From Odiellus spinosus (lineage: Eukaryota; Arthropoda; Arachnida; Opiliones; Phalangiidae): 64,000 bases of DNA. The notes under the pieces are model-generated. The model was not told the DNA's origin, did no database searches, and worked only from the letters and a program-made list of their open reading frames with translations. The stretch covers positions 5,456,001 through 5,520,000 of the forward strand of contig CAWUCO010000268.1 of the NCBI GenBank assembly GCA_963920705.1, in the 5' to 3' direction. Within the stretch, counting starts at the first letter, position 1. Each line of letters opens with the position of its first letter. Both the position numbers and the translations under genes were made by a program. This document shows positions 28,331 to 41,959 of the stretch, piece by piece.

Positions 28331-31300
28331 TATGATTTCTTGAATTGGCCATATTTTTCTTGTTTTTCAACGGATTTTTGAAAACTCTTATTATTTAGAC
28401 TGTCCATTAATTGCTCTTTCGAATGACTTTGGTTTTGTCTAAATTGCAAAATTGTGACAAATATAAAATTGGTTAAAATTAAGCAAAAACGCTTAAAAAT
28501 CAAAGATTATAGGATTAAAATGGACACAAAACTTTTGATTTTTAAGCGATTTAGACAAAATTAAGACCACTCGAAAGAGCAAATATTGGTCTATCTAAAA
28601 AACAAGAGTTTTGGAAAATCCGTTGAAAAACATGGAAAATATGGACAATTCAAAAAACATCTAATATCAAAAAGCGAATTTTGAAAATCTGAAATTTGAC
28701 TATTTTGATATTCTATGATTTCTTGAATTGGCCATATTTTTCTTGTTTTTCAACGGATTTTTGAAAACTCTTATTATTTAGACTGTCCATTAATTGCTCT
28801 TTCGAATGACTTTGGTTTTGTCTAAATTGCAAAATTGTGACAAATATAAAATTGGTTAAAATTAAGCAAAAACGCTTAAAAATCCAAGATTATAGGATTC
28901 AAATGGACACGAAACTTTTGATTTTTAAGCGATTTAGACAAAATTAAGACCACTCGAAAGAGCAAATATTGGTCTATCTGAAAATCAAGAGTTTTGGAAA
29001 ATCCGTTGAAAAACATGGAAAATATGGACAATTCAAAAAACATCTAATATCAAAAAGAGAATTTTGAAAATCTGAAATTTGACTATTTTGATATTCCATG
29101 ATTTCTTGAATTGGCCATATTTTTCTTGTTTTTCAACGGATTTTTGAAAACTCTTATTATTTAGACTGTCCATTAATTGCTCTTTCGAATGACTTTGGTT
29201 TTGTCTAAATTGCAAAATTGTGACAAATATAAAATTGGTTAAAATTAAGCAAAAACACTTAAAAATCCAAGATTATTGGATTAAAATGGACACAAAACTT
29301 TTGATTTTTAAGCGATTTAGACAAAATTAAGACCACTCAAAAGAGCAAATATTGGTCTATCTAAAAAACAAGAGTTTTTGAAAATCCGTTGAAAAACATG
29401 GAAAATATGGACAATTCAAAAAGCATCTAATATCAAAAAGCGAATTTTTAAAATCTGAAATTTGACTATTTTGATATTGTATGATTTCTTGAATTGGCCA
29501 TATTTTTCTTATTTTTCAACGGATTTTTGAAAACTCTTGTTATTTAGACTGTCCATTAATTGCTCTTTCGAATGACTTTGGTTTTGTCTAAATTGCAAAA
29601 TTGTGACAAATATAAAATTGGTTAAAATAAAGCAAAAACACTTAAAAATCCAAGATTATTGGATTAAAATGGACACAAAACTTTTGATTTTTAAGCGATT
29701 TAGACAAAATCAAGACCACTCGAAAGAGCAAATATTGGTCTATCTGAAAATCAAGAGTTTTGGAAAATCCGTTGAAAAACATGGAAAATATGGACAATTC
29801 AAAAAACATCTAATATCAAAAAGCGAATTTTGAAAATCTGAAATTTGACTATTTTGATATTCTATGATTTCTTGAATTGTTCATATTTTTCTTGTTTTTC
29901 AACGGATTTTTGAAAACTCTTATTATTTAGACTGTCCATTAATTGCTCTTTCGAATGACTTTGGTTTTGTCTAAATTGCAAAATTGTGACAAATATAAAA
30001 TTGGTTAAAATAAAGCAAAAACACTTAAAAATCCAAGATTATTGGATTCAAATGGACACAAAACTTTTGATTTTTAAGCGATTTAGACAAAATTAAGACC
30101 ACTCGAAAGAGCAAATATTGGTCTATCTATAAAACAAGAGTTTTGGAAAATCCGTTGAAAAACATGGAAAATATGGACAATTCAAAAAACATCTAATATC
30201 AAAAAGCGAATTTTTAAAATCTGAAATTTGACTATTTTGATATTCTATGATTTCTTGAATTGGCCATATTTTTCTTGTTTTTCAACGGATTTTTGAAAAC
30301 TCTTATTATTTAGACTGTCCATTAATTGCTCTTTCGAATGACTTTGGTTTTGTCTAAATCGCAAAATTGTGACAAATATAAAATTGGTTAAAATAAAGCA
30401 AAAACACTTAAAAATCCAAGATTATTGGATTCAAATGGACACAAAACTTTTGATTTTTAAGCGATTTAGACAAAATTAAGACCACTTGAAAGAGCAAATA
30501 TTGGTCTATCTAAAAAACAAGAGTTTTGGAAAATCCGTTGAAAAACATGGAAAATATGGACAATTCAAAAAACATCTAATATCAAAAAGCGAATTTTTAA
30601 TATCTGAAATTTGACTATTTTGATATTCTATGATTTCTTGAATTGGCCATATTTTTCTTGTTTTTCAACGGATTTTTGAAAACTCTTATTATTTAGACTG
30701 TCCATTAATTGCTCTTTCGAATGACTTTGGTTTTGTCTAAATCGCAAAATTGTGACAAATATAAAATTGGTTAAAATAAAGCAAAAACACTTAAAAATCC
30801 AAGATTATTGGATTCAAATGGACACAAAACTTTTGATTTTTAAGCGATTTAGACAAAATTAAGACCACTCTAAAGAGCAAATATTGGTCTATCTGAAAAT
30901 CAAGAGTTTTGGAAAATCCGTTGAAAAACATGGAAAATATGGACAATTCAAAAAACATCTAATATCAAAAAGCGAATTTTGAAAATCTGAAATTTGACTA
31001 TTTTGATATTCTATGATTTCTTGAATTGGCCATATTTTTCTTGTTTTTCAACGGATTTTTGAAAACTCTTATTATTTAGACTGTCCATTAATTGCTCTTT
31101 CGAATGACTTTGGTTTTGTCTAAATTGCAAAATTGTGACAAATATAAAATTGGTTAAAATAAAGCAAAAACACTTAAAAATCCAAGATTATTGGATTCAA
31201 ATGGACACAAAACTTTTGATTTTTAAGCGATTTAGACAAAATTAAGACCACTCGAAAGAGCAAATATTGGTCTATCTATAAAACAAGAGTTTTGGAAAAT

Positions 31301-34300
31301 CCGTTGAAAAACATGGAAAATATGGACAATTCAAAAAACATCTAATATCAAAAAGCGAATTTTTAAAATCTGAAATTTGACTATTTTGATATTCCATGAT
31401 TTCTTGAATTGGCCATATTTTTCTTGTTTTTCAACGGATTTTTGAAAACTCTTATTATTTAGACTGTCCATTAATTGCTCTTTCGAATGACTTTGGTTTT
31501 GTCTAAATTGCAAAATTGTGACAAATATAAAATTGGTTAAAATTAAGCAAAAACGCTTAAAAATCAAAGATTATAGGATTAAAATGGACACAAAACTTTT
31601 GATTTTTAAGCGATTTAGACAAAATTAAGACCACTCGAAAGAGCAAATATTGGTCTATCTAAAAAACAAGAGTTTTGGAAAATCCGTTGAAAAACATGGA
31701 AAATATGGACAATTCAAAAAACATCTAATATCAAAAAGCGAATTTTGAAAATCTGAAATTTGACTATTTTGATATTCTATGATTTCTTGAATTGGCCATA
31801 TTTTTCTTGTTTTTCAACGGATTTTTGAAAACTCTTATTATTTAGACTGTCCATTAATTGCTCTTTCGAATGACTTTGGTTTTGTCTAAATTGCAAAATT
31901 GTGACAAATATAAAATTGGTTAAAATTAAGCAAAAACGCTTAAAAATCCAAGATTATAGGATTCAAATGGACACGAAACTTTTGATTTTTAAGCGATTTA
32001 GACAAAATTAAGACCACTCGAAAGAGCAAATATTGGTCTATCTGAAAATCAAGAGTTTTGGAAAATCCGTTGAAAAACATGGAAAATATGGACAATTCAA
32101 AAAACATCTAATATCAAAAAGAGAATTTTGAAAATCTGAAATTTGACTATTTTGATATTCCATGATTTCTTGAATTGGCCATATTTTTCTTGTTTTTCAA
32201 CGGATTTTTGAAAACTCTTATTATTTAGACTGTCCATTAATTGCTCTTTCGAATGACTTTGGTTTTGTCTAAATTGCAAAATTGTGACAAATATAAAATT
32301 GGTTAAAATTAAGCAAAAACACTTAAAAATCCAAGATTATTGGATTAAAATGGACACAAAACTTTTGATTTTTAAGCGATTTAGACAAAATTAAGACCAC
32401 TCAAAAGAGCAAATATTGGTCTATCTAAAAAACAAGAGTTTTTGAAAATCCGTTGAAAAACATGGAAAATATGGACAATTCAAAAAGCATCTAATATCAA
32501 AAAGCGAATTTTTAAAATCTGAAATTTGACTATTTTGATATTGTATGATTTCTTGAATTGGCCATATTTTTCTTATTTTTCAACGGATTTTTGAAAACTC
32601 TTGTTATTTAGACTGTCCATTAATTGCTCTTTCGAATGACTTTGGTTTTGTCTAAATTGCAAAATTGTGACAAATATAAAATTGGTTAAAATAAAGCAAA
32701 AACACTTAAAAATCCAAGATTATTGGATTAAAATGGACACAAAACTTTTGATTTTTAAGCGATTTAGACAAAATCAAGACCACTCGAAAGAGCAAATATT
32801 GGTCTATCTGAAAATCAAGAGTTTTGGAAAATCCGTTGAAAAACATGGAAAATATGGACAATTCAAAAAACATCTAATATCAAAAAGCGAATTTTGAAAA
32901 TCTGAAATTTGACTATTTTGATATTCTATGATTTCTTGAATTGTTCATATTTTTCTTGTTTTTCAACGGATTTTTGAAAACTCTTATTATTTAGACTGTC
33001 CATTAATTGCTCTTTCGAATGACTTTGGTTTTGTCTAAATTGCAAAATTGTGACAAATATAAAATTGGTTAAAATAAAGCAAAAACACTTAAAAATCCAA
33101 GATTATTGGATTCAAATGGACACAAAACTTTTGATTTTTAAGCGATTTAGACAAAATTAAGACCACTCGAAAGAGCAAATATTGGTCTATCTATAAAACA
33201 AGAGTTTTGGAAAATCCGTTGAAAAACATGGAAAATATGGACAATTCAAAAAACATCTAATATCAAAAAGCGAATTTTTAAAATCTGAAATTTGACTATT
33301 TTGATATTCTATGATTTCTTGAATTGGCCATATTTTTCTTGTTTTTCAACGGATTTTTGAAAACTCTTATTATTTAGACTGTCCATTAATTGCTCTTTCG
33401 AATGACTTTGGTTTTGTCTAAATCGCAAAATTGTGACAAATATAAAATTGGTTAAAATAAAGCAAAAACACTTAAAAATCCAAGATTATTGGATTCAAAT
33501 GGACACAAAACTTTTGATTTTTAAGCGATTTAGACAAAATTAAGACCACTTGAAAGAGCAAATATTGGTCTATCTAAAAAACAAGAGTTTTGGAAAATCC
33601 GTTGAAAAACATGGAAAATATGGACAATTCAAAAAACATCTAATATCAAAAAGCGAATTTTTAATATCTGAAATTTGACTATTTTGATATTCTATGATTT
33701 CTTGAATTGGCCATATTTTTCTTGTTTTTCAACGGATTTTTGAAAACTCTTATTATTTAGACTGTCCATTAATTGCTCTTTCGAATGACTTTGGTTTTGT
33801 CTAAATCGCAAAATTGTGACAAATATAAAATTGGTTAAAATAAAGCAAAAACACTTAAAAATCCAAGATTATTGGATTCAAATGGACACAAAACTTTTGA
33901 TTTTTAAGCGATTTAGACAAAATTAAGACCACTCTAAAGAGCAAATATTGGTCTATCTGAAAATCAAGAGTTTTGGAAAATCCGTTGAAAAACATGGAAA
34001 ATATGGACAATTCAAAAAACATCTAATATCAAAAAGCGAATTTTGAAAATCTGAAATTTGACTATTTTGATATTCTATGATTTCTTGAATTGGCCATATT
34101 TTTCTTGTTTTTCAACGGATTTTTGAAAACTCTTATTATTTAGACTGTCCATTAATTGCTCTTTCGAATGACTTTGGTTTTGTCTAAATTGCAAAATTGT
34201 GACAAATATAAAATTGGTTAAAATAAAGCAAAAACACTTAAAAATCCAAGATTATTGGATTCAAATGGACACAAAACTTTTGATTTTTAAGCGATTTAGA

Positions 34301-34458
34301 CAAAATTAAGACCACTCGAAAGAGCAAATATTGGTCTATCTATAAAACAAGAGTTTTGGAAAATCCGTTGAAAAACATGGAAAATATGGACAATTCAAAA
34401 AACATCTAATATCAAAAAGCGAATTTTTAAAATCTGAAATTTGACTATTTTGATATTC
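28331..34458 (+). repeat. 8-monomer tandem segmental duplication (3064 bp), two copies
   Basis: Copy 1 is about 28331-31394 and copy 2 is about 31395-34458. Shared variants at 3064 bp: TTCTTATTTTTCAACGG (about 29508/32572), AAATCAAGACCACTCG (about 29708/32772), GAATTGTTCATATT (about 29874/32938), CTATCTATAAAACAAG (30123/33187), TTTTTAATATCTG (about 30596/33660) and CACTCTAAAGAGC (about 30867/33931). Copy 2 ends where TATTCTATG replaces TATTCCATG. A nested 1149-bp (3-monomer) repeat lies inside. Confidence 0.88.
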
Positions 34459-35450
34459 TATGATTTCTTGAATTGGCCATATTTTTCTTGTTTTTCAACG
34501 GATTTTTGAAAACTCTTATTATTTAGACTGTCCATTAATTGCTCTTTCGAATGACTTTGGTTTTGTCTAAATCGCAAAATTGTGACAAATATAAAATTGG
34601 TTAAAATAAAGCAAAAACACTTAAAAATCCAAGATTATTGGATTCAAATGGACACAAAACTTTTGATTTTTAAGCGATTTAGACAAAATTAAGACCACTT
34701 GAAAGAGCAAATATTGGTCTATCTAAAAAACAAGAGTTTTGGAAAATCCGTTGAAAAACATGGAAAATATGGACAATTCAAAAAACATCTAATATCAAAA
34801 AGCGAATTTTTAATATCTGAAATTTGACTATTTTGATATTCTATGATTTCTTGAATTGGCCATATTTTTCTTGTTTTTCAACGGATTTTTGAAAACTCTT
34901 ATTATTTAGACTGTCCATTAATTGCTCTTTCGAATGACTTTGGTTTTGTCTAAATCGCAAAATTGTGACAAATATAAAATTGGTTAAAATAAAGCAAAAA
35001 CACTTAAAAATCCAAGATTATTGGATTCAAATGGACACAAAACTTTTGATTTTTAAGCGATTTAGACAAAATTAAGACCACTTGAAAGAGCAAATATTGG
35101 TCTATCTAAAAAACAAGAGTTTTGGAAAATCCGTTGAAAAACATGGAAAATATGGACAATTCAAAAAACATCTAATATCAAAAAGCGAATTTTTAATATC
35201 TGAAATTTGACTATTTTGATATTCTATGATTTCTTGAATTGGCCATATTTTTCTTGTTTTTCAACGGATTTTTGAAAACTCTTATTATTTAGACTGTCCA
35301 TTAATTGCTCTTTCGAATGACTTTGGTTTTGTCTAAATTGCAAAATTGTGACAAATATAAAATTGGTTAAAATAAAGCAAAAACACTTAAAAATCCAAGA
35401 TTATTGGATTCAAATGGACACAAAACTTTTGATTTTTAAGCGATTTAGAC
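33170..35450 (+). repeat. 3-monomer duplication (1149 bp) extending out of the 8-monomer block
   Basis: About 33170-33920 recurs at about 34320-35070 with the shared variants CTATCTATAAAACAAG, TCTAAATCGCAAAATTG (about 33417/34566), CCACTTGAAAGAGC and TTTTTAATATCTG. The last monomer type (CCACTTGAAAG plus TTTTTAATATC) is then repeated once more at about 35080-35460. Confidence 0.7.
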
Positions 35451-36369
35451 AAAATTAAGACTACTCGAAAGAGCAAATATTGGTCTATCTAAAAAACAAG
35501 AGTTTTGGAAAATCCGTTGAAAAACATGGAAAAAATAGCCAATTCAAAAAACATCTAATATCAAAAAGCGAATTTTTAAAATCTGAAATTTGACTATTTT
35601 GATATTGTATGGTTTCTTGAATTGGCCATATTTTTCTTGTTTTTCAACGGATTTTTGAAAACTCTTATTATTTAGACTGTCCATTAATTGCTCTTTCGAA
35701 TGACTTTAGTTTTGTCTAAATTGCAAAATTGTGACAATTATAAAATTGGTTAAAATTAAGCAAAAACACTTAAAAATCCAAGATTATTGGATTCAAATGG
35801 ACACAAAACTTTTGATTTTTAAGTGATTTAGACAAAATTAAGACCACTTGAAAGAGCAAATATTGGTCTATCTAAAAAACAAGAGTTTTGGAAAATCCGT
35901 TGAAAAACATGGAAAATATGGACAATTCAAAAAACATCTAATATCAAAAAGCGAATTTTTAATATCTGAAATTTGACTATTTTGATATTCTATGATTTCT
36001 TGAATTGGCCATATTTTTCTTGTTTTTCAACGGATTTTTGAAAACTCTTATTATTTAGACTGTCCATTAATTGCTCTTTCGAATGTCTTTGGTTTTGTCT
36101 AAATTGCAAAATTGTGACAAATATAAAATTGGTTAAAATTAAGCAAAAACGCTTAAAAATCCAAGATTATAGGGTTCAAATGGACACGAAACTTTTGATT
36201 TTTAAGCGATTTAGACAAAATTAAGACCACTCGAAAGAGCAAATATTGGTCTATCTGAAAATCAAGAGTTTTGGAAAATCCGTTGAAAAACATGGAAAAT
36301 ATGGACAATTCAAAAAACATCTAATATCAAAAAGAGAATTTTGAAAATCTGAAATTTGACTATTTTGAT

Positions 36370-39300
36370 ATTCCATGATTTCTTGAAATTGGCCATATTT
36401 TTCTTGTTTTTCAACGGATTTTTGAAAACTCTTATTATTTAGACTGTCCATTAATTGCTCTTTCGAATGACTGGTTTTGTCTAAATTGAAAATTGTGACA
36501 AATATAAAATTGGTTAAAATAAAGCAAAAACACTTAAAAATCCAAGATTATTGGATTCAAATGGACACAAAACTTTTGATTTTTAAGCGATTTAGACAAA
36601 ATTAAGACCACTCGAAAGAGCAAATATTGGTCTATCTGAAAATCAAGAGTTTTAGAAAATCCGTTGAAAAACATGGAAAATATGGACAATTCAAAAAACA
36701 TCTAATATCAAAAAGCGAATTATTAAAATCTGAAATTTGACTATTTTGATATTCTATGATTTCTTGAATTGGCCATATTTTTCTTGTTTTTCAACGGATT
36801 TTTGAAAACTCTTATTATTTAGACTGTCCATTAATTGCTCTTTCGAATGACTTTGGTTTTGTCTAAATTGCAAAATTGTGACAAATATAAAATTGGTTAA
36901 AATTAAGCAAAAACACTTAAAAATCCAAGATTATTGGATTAAAATGGACACAAAACTTTTGATTTTTAAGCGATTTAGACAAAATTAAGTCCACTCAAAA
37001 GAGCAAATATTGGTCTATCTAAAAAACAAGAGTTTTGGAAAATCCGTTGAAAAACATGGAAAATATGGACAATTCAAAAAGCATCTAATATCAAAAAGCG
37101 AATTTTTAAAATCTGAAATTTGACTATTTTGATATTGTATGATTTCTTGAATTGGCCATATTTTTCTTGTTTTTCAACGGATTTTTGAAAACTCTTGTTA
37201 TTTAGACTGTCCATTAATTGCTCTTTCGAATGACTTTGGTTTTGTCTAAATTGCAAAATTGTGACAAATATAAAATTGGTTAAAATAAAGCAAAAACACT
37301 TAAAAATCCAAGATTATTGGATTCAAATGGACACAAAACTTTTGATTTTTAAGCGATTTAGACAAAATTAAGACTACTCGAAAGAGCAAATATTGGTCTA
37401 TCTAAAAAACAAGAGTTTTGGAAAATCCGTTGAAAAACATGGAAAATATGGACAATTCAAAAAACATCTAATATCAAAAAGCGAATTTTGAAAATCTGAA
37501 ATTTGACTATTTTGATATTCTATGATTTCTTGAATTGGCCATATTTTTCTTGTTTTTCAACGGATTTTTGAAAACTCTTATTATTTAGACTGTCCATTAA
37601 TTGCTCTTTCGAATGACTTTGGTTTTGTCTAAATTGCAAAATTGTGACAGATATAAAATTGGTTAAAATAAAGCAAAAACACTTAAAAATCCAAGATTAT
37701 TGGATTCAAATGGACACAAAACTTTTGATTTTTTAGCGATTTAGACAAAATTCAGACCACTCGAAAGAGCAAATATTGGTCTATCTGAAAATCAAGAGTT
37801 TTGGAAAATCCGTTGAAAAACATGGAAAATATGGACAATTCAAAAAGCATCTAATATCAAAAAGCGAATTTTGAAAATCTGAAATTTGACTATTTTGATA
37901 TTCCATGATTTCTTGAAATTGGCCATATTTTTCTTGTTTTTCAACGGATTTTTGAAAACTCTTATTATTTAGACTGTCCATTAATTGCTCTTTCGAATGA
38001 CTGGTTTTGTCTAAATTGAAAATTGTGACAAATATAAAATTGGTTAAAATAAAGCAAAAACACTTAAAAATCCAAGATTATTGGATTCAAATGGACACAA
38101 AACTTTTGATTTTTAAGCGATTTAGACAAAATTAAGACCACTCGAAAGAGCAAATATTGGTCTATCTGAAAATCAAGAGTTTTAGAAAATCCGTTGAAAA
38201 ACATGGAAAATATGGACAATTCAAAAAACATCTAATATCAAAAAGCGAATTATTAAAATCTGAAATTTGACTATTTTGATATTCTATGATTTCTTGAATT
38301 GGCCATATTTTTCTTGTTTTTCAACGGATTTTTGAAAACTCTTATTATTTAGACTGTCCATTAATTGCTCTTTCGAATGACTTTGGTTTTGTCTAAATTG
38401 CAAAATTGTGACAAATATAAAATTGGTTAAAATTAAGCAAAAACACTTAAAAATCCAAGATTATTGGATTAAAATGGACACAAAACTTTTGATTTTTAAG
38501 CGATTTAGACAAAATTAAGTCCACTCAAAAGAGCAAATATTGGTCTATCTAAAAAACAAGAGTTTTGGAAAATCCGTTGAAAAACATGGAAAATATGGAC
38601 AATTCAAAAAGCATCTAATATCAAAAAGCGAATTTTTAAAATCTGAAATTTGACTATTTTGATATTGTATGATTTCTTGAATTGGCCATATTTTTCTTGT
38701 TTTTCAACGGATTTTTGAAAACTCTTGTTATTTAGACTGTCCATTAATTGCTCTTTCGAATGACTTTGGTTTTGTCTAAATTGCAAAATTGTGACAAATA
38801 TAAAATTGGTTAAAATAAAGCAAAAACACTTAAAAATCCAAGATTATTGGATTCAAATGGACACAAAACTTTTGATTTTTAAGCGATTTAGACAAAATTA
38901 AGACTACTCGAAAGAGCAAATATTGGTCTATCTAAAAAACAAGAGTTTTGGAAAATCCGTTGAAAAACATGGAAAATATGGACAATTCAAAAAACATCTA
39001 ATATCAAAAAGCGAATTTTGAAAATCTGAAATTTGACTATTTTGATATTCTATGATTTCTTGAATTGGCCATATTTTTCTTGTTTTTCAACGGATTTTTG
39101 AAAACTCTTATTATTTAGACTGTCCATTAATTGCTCTTTCGAATGACTTTGGTTTTGTCTAAATTGCAAAATTGTGACAGATATAAAATTGGTTAAAATA
39201 AAGCAAAAACACTTAAAAATCCAAGATTATTGGATTCAAATGGACACAAAACTTTTGATTTTTTAGCGATTTAGACAAAATTCAGACCACTCGAAAGAGC

Positions 39301-39429
39301 AAATATTGGTCTATCTGAAAATCAAGAGTTTTGGAAAATCCGTTGAAAAACATGGAAAATATGGACAATTCAAAAAGCATCTAATATCAAAAAGCGAATT
39401 TTGAAAATCTGAAATTTGACTATTTTGAT
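36370..39429 (+). repeat. 4-monomer tandem duplication (1530 bp), two copies
   Basis: Copies are about 36370-37899 and 37900-39429. Shared variants at 1530 bp: GACTGGTTTTGTC with the one-base-shorter TCTAAATTGAAAATTG (36469/37999), GAGTTTTAGAAAATCC, GCGAATTATTAAAATC, TTAAGTCCACTCAAAAG, GTGACAGATATAAAATTGG and TTTTTTAGCGATTTAG with AATTCAGACC. The period is 2 bp short of 4 x 383 because of the shared deletions. Confidence 0.85.
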
Positions 39430-40196
39430 ATTCTATGATTTCTTGAATTGGCCATATTTTTCTTGTTTTTCAACGGATTTTTGAAAACTCTTATTATTTA
39501 GACTGTCCATTAATTGCTCTTTCGAATGACTTTGGTTTTGTCTAAATTGCAAAATTGTGACAAATATAAAATTGGTTAAAATAAAGCAAAAACACTTAAA
39601 AATCCAAGATTATTGGATTCAAATGGACACAAAACTTTTGATTTTTAAGCGATTTAGACAAAATTAAGACTACTCGAAAGAACAAATATTGGTCTATCTA
39701 AAAAACAATAGTTTTGGAAAATCCGTTGAAAAACATGGAAAATATAGCCAATTCAAAAAACATCTAATATCAAAAAGCGAATTATGAAAATCTGAAATTT
39801 GACTATTTTGATATTCTATGATTTCTTGAATTGGCCATATTTTTCTTGTTTTTCAACGGATTTTTGAAAACTCTTATTATTTAGACTGTCCATTAATTGC
39901 TCTTTCGAATGACTTTGGTTTTGTCTAAATTGCAAAATTGTGACAAATATAAAATTGGTTAAAATTAAGCAAAAACGCTTAAAAATCCAAGATTATTGGA
40001 TTCAAATGGACACAAAACTTTTGTTTTTTAAGCGATTTAGACAAAAATAAGACCACTCGAAAGAGCAAATATTGGTCTATCTAAAAAAAGAGTTTTGGAA
40101 AATCCGTTGAAAAACATGGAAAATATGGACAATTCAAAAAGCATCTAATATTAAAAAGCGAATTTTGAAAATCTGAAATTTGACTATTTTGATATT

Positions 40197-40958
40197 CTAT
40201 GATTTCTTGAATTGGCCATATTTTTCTTGTTTTTCAACGGATTTTTGAAAACTCTTATTATTTAGACTGTCCATTAATTGCTCTTTCGAATGACTTTGGT
40301 TTTGTCTAAATTGCAAAATTGTGACAAATATAAAATTGGTTAAAATTAAGCAAACGCTTAAAAATCCAAGATTATTGGATTCAAATGGACACAAAACTTT
40401 TGATTTTTAAGCGATTTAGACAAAATTAAGACCACTCGAAAGAGCAAATATTGGTCTATCTGAAAATCAAGAGTTTTGGAAAATCCGTTGAAAAACATGG
40501 AAAATATGGACAATTCAAAAAGCATCTAATATCAAAAAGCGAATTTTGAAAATCTGAAATTTGACTATTTTGATATTCTATGATTTCTTGAATTGGCCAT
40601 ATTTTTCTTGTTTTTCAACGGATTTTTGAAAACTCTTATTATTTAGACTGTCCATTAATTGCTCTTTCGAATGACTTTGGTTTTGTCTAAATTGCAAAAT
40701 TGTGACAAATATAAAATTGGTTAAAATTAAGCAAACGCTTAAAAATCCAAGATTATTGGATTCAAATGGACACAAAACTTTTGATTTTTAAGCGATTTAG
40801 ACAAAATTAAGACCACTCGAAAGAGCAAATATTGGTCTATCTGAAAATCAAGAGTTTTGGAAAATCCGTTGAAAAACATGGAAAATATGGACAATTCAAA
40901 AAGCATCTAATATCAAAAAGCGAATTTTGAAAATCTGAAATTTGACTATTTTGATATT
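40197..40958 (+). repeat. Single-monomer tandem duplication (381 bp)
   Basis: Two adjacent monomers share the two-base-shorter linker TTAAGCAAACGCTTAAAAATC (last bases as in other monomers) at about 40346 and 40727, spaced 381 bp. The same short linker occurs once more at about 52585 near the right end of the array. Confidence 0.75.
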
Positions 40959-41959
40959 CTATGATTTCTTGAATTGGCCATATTTTTCTTGTTTTTCAAC
41001 GGATTTTTGAAAACTCTTATTATTTAGACTGTCCATTAATTGCTCTTTCGAATGACTTTGGTTTTGTCTAAATTGCAAAATTGTGACAAATATAAAATTG
41101 GTTAAAATTAAGCAAAAACGCTTAAAAATCCAAGATTATTGGATTCAAATGGACACAAAACTATTGATTTTTAAGCGATTTAGACAAAATTAAGACTACT
41201 CGAAAGAGCAAATATTGGTCTATCTAAAAAACAAGAGTTTTGGAAAATCCGTTGAAAAACATGGAAAATATAGCCAATTCAAAAAACATCTAATATCAAA
41301 AAGCGAATTTTGAAAATCTGAAATTTGACTATTTTGATATTCTATGATTTCTTGAATTGGCCATATTTTTCTTGTTTTTCAACGGATTTTTGAAAACTCT
41401 TATTATTTAGACTGTCCATTAATTGCTCTTTCGAATGACTTTGGTTTTGTCTAAATTGCAAAATTGTGACAAATATAAAATTGGTTAAAATTAAGCAAAA
41501 ACGCTTAAAAATCCAAGATTATTGGATTCAAATGGACACAAAACTTTTGATTTTTAAGCGATTTAGACAAAAATAAGACCACTCGAAAGAGCAAATATTG
41601 GTCTATCTAAAAAACAAGAGTTTTGGAAAATCCGTTGAAAAACATGGAAAATATACCCAATTCAATAAACATCTAATATCCAAAAGCGAATTTTTAAAAT
41701 CTGAAATTTGACTATTTTGATATTCTATGATTTCTTGAATTGGCCATATTTTTCTTGTTTTTCAACGGATTTTTGAAAACTCTTATTATTTAGACTGTCC
41801 ATTAATTGCTCTTTCGAATGACTTTGGTTTTGTCTAAATTGCAAAATTGTGACAAATATAAAATTGGTTAAAATTAAGCAAAAACGCTTAAAAATCCAAG
41901 ATTATTGGATTCAAATGGACACAAAACTTTTGATTTTTAAGCGATTTAGACAAACTTAA

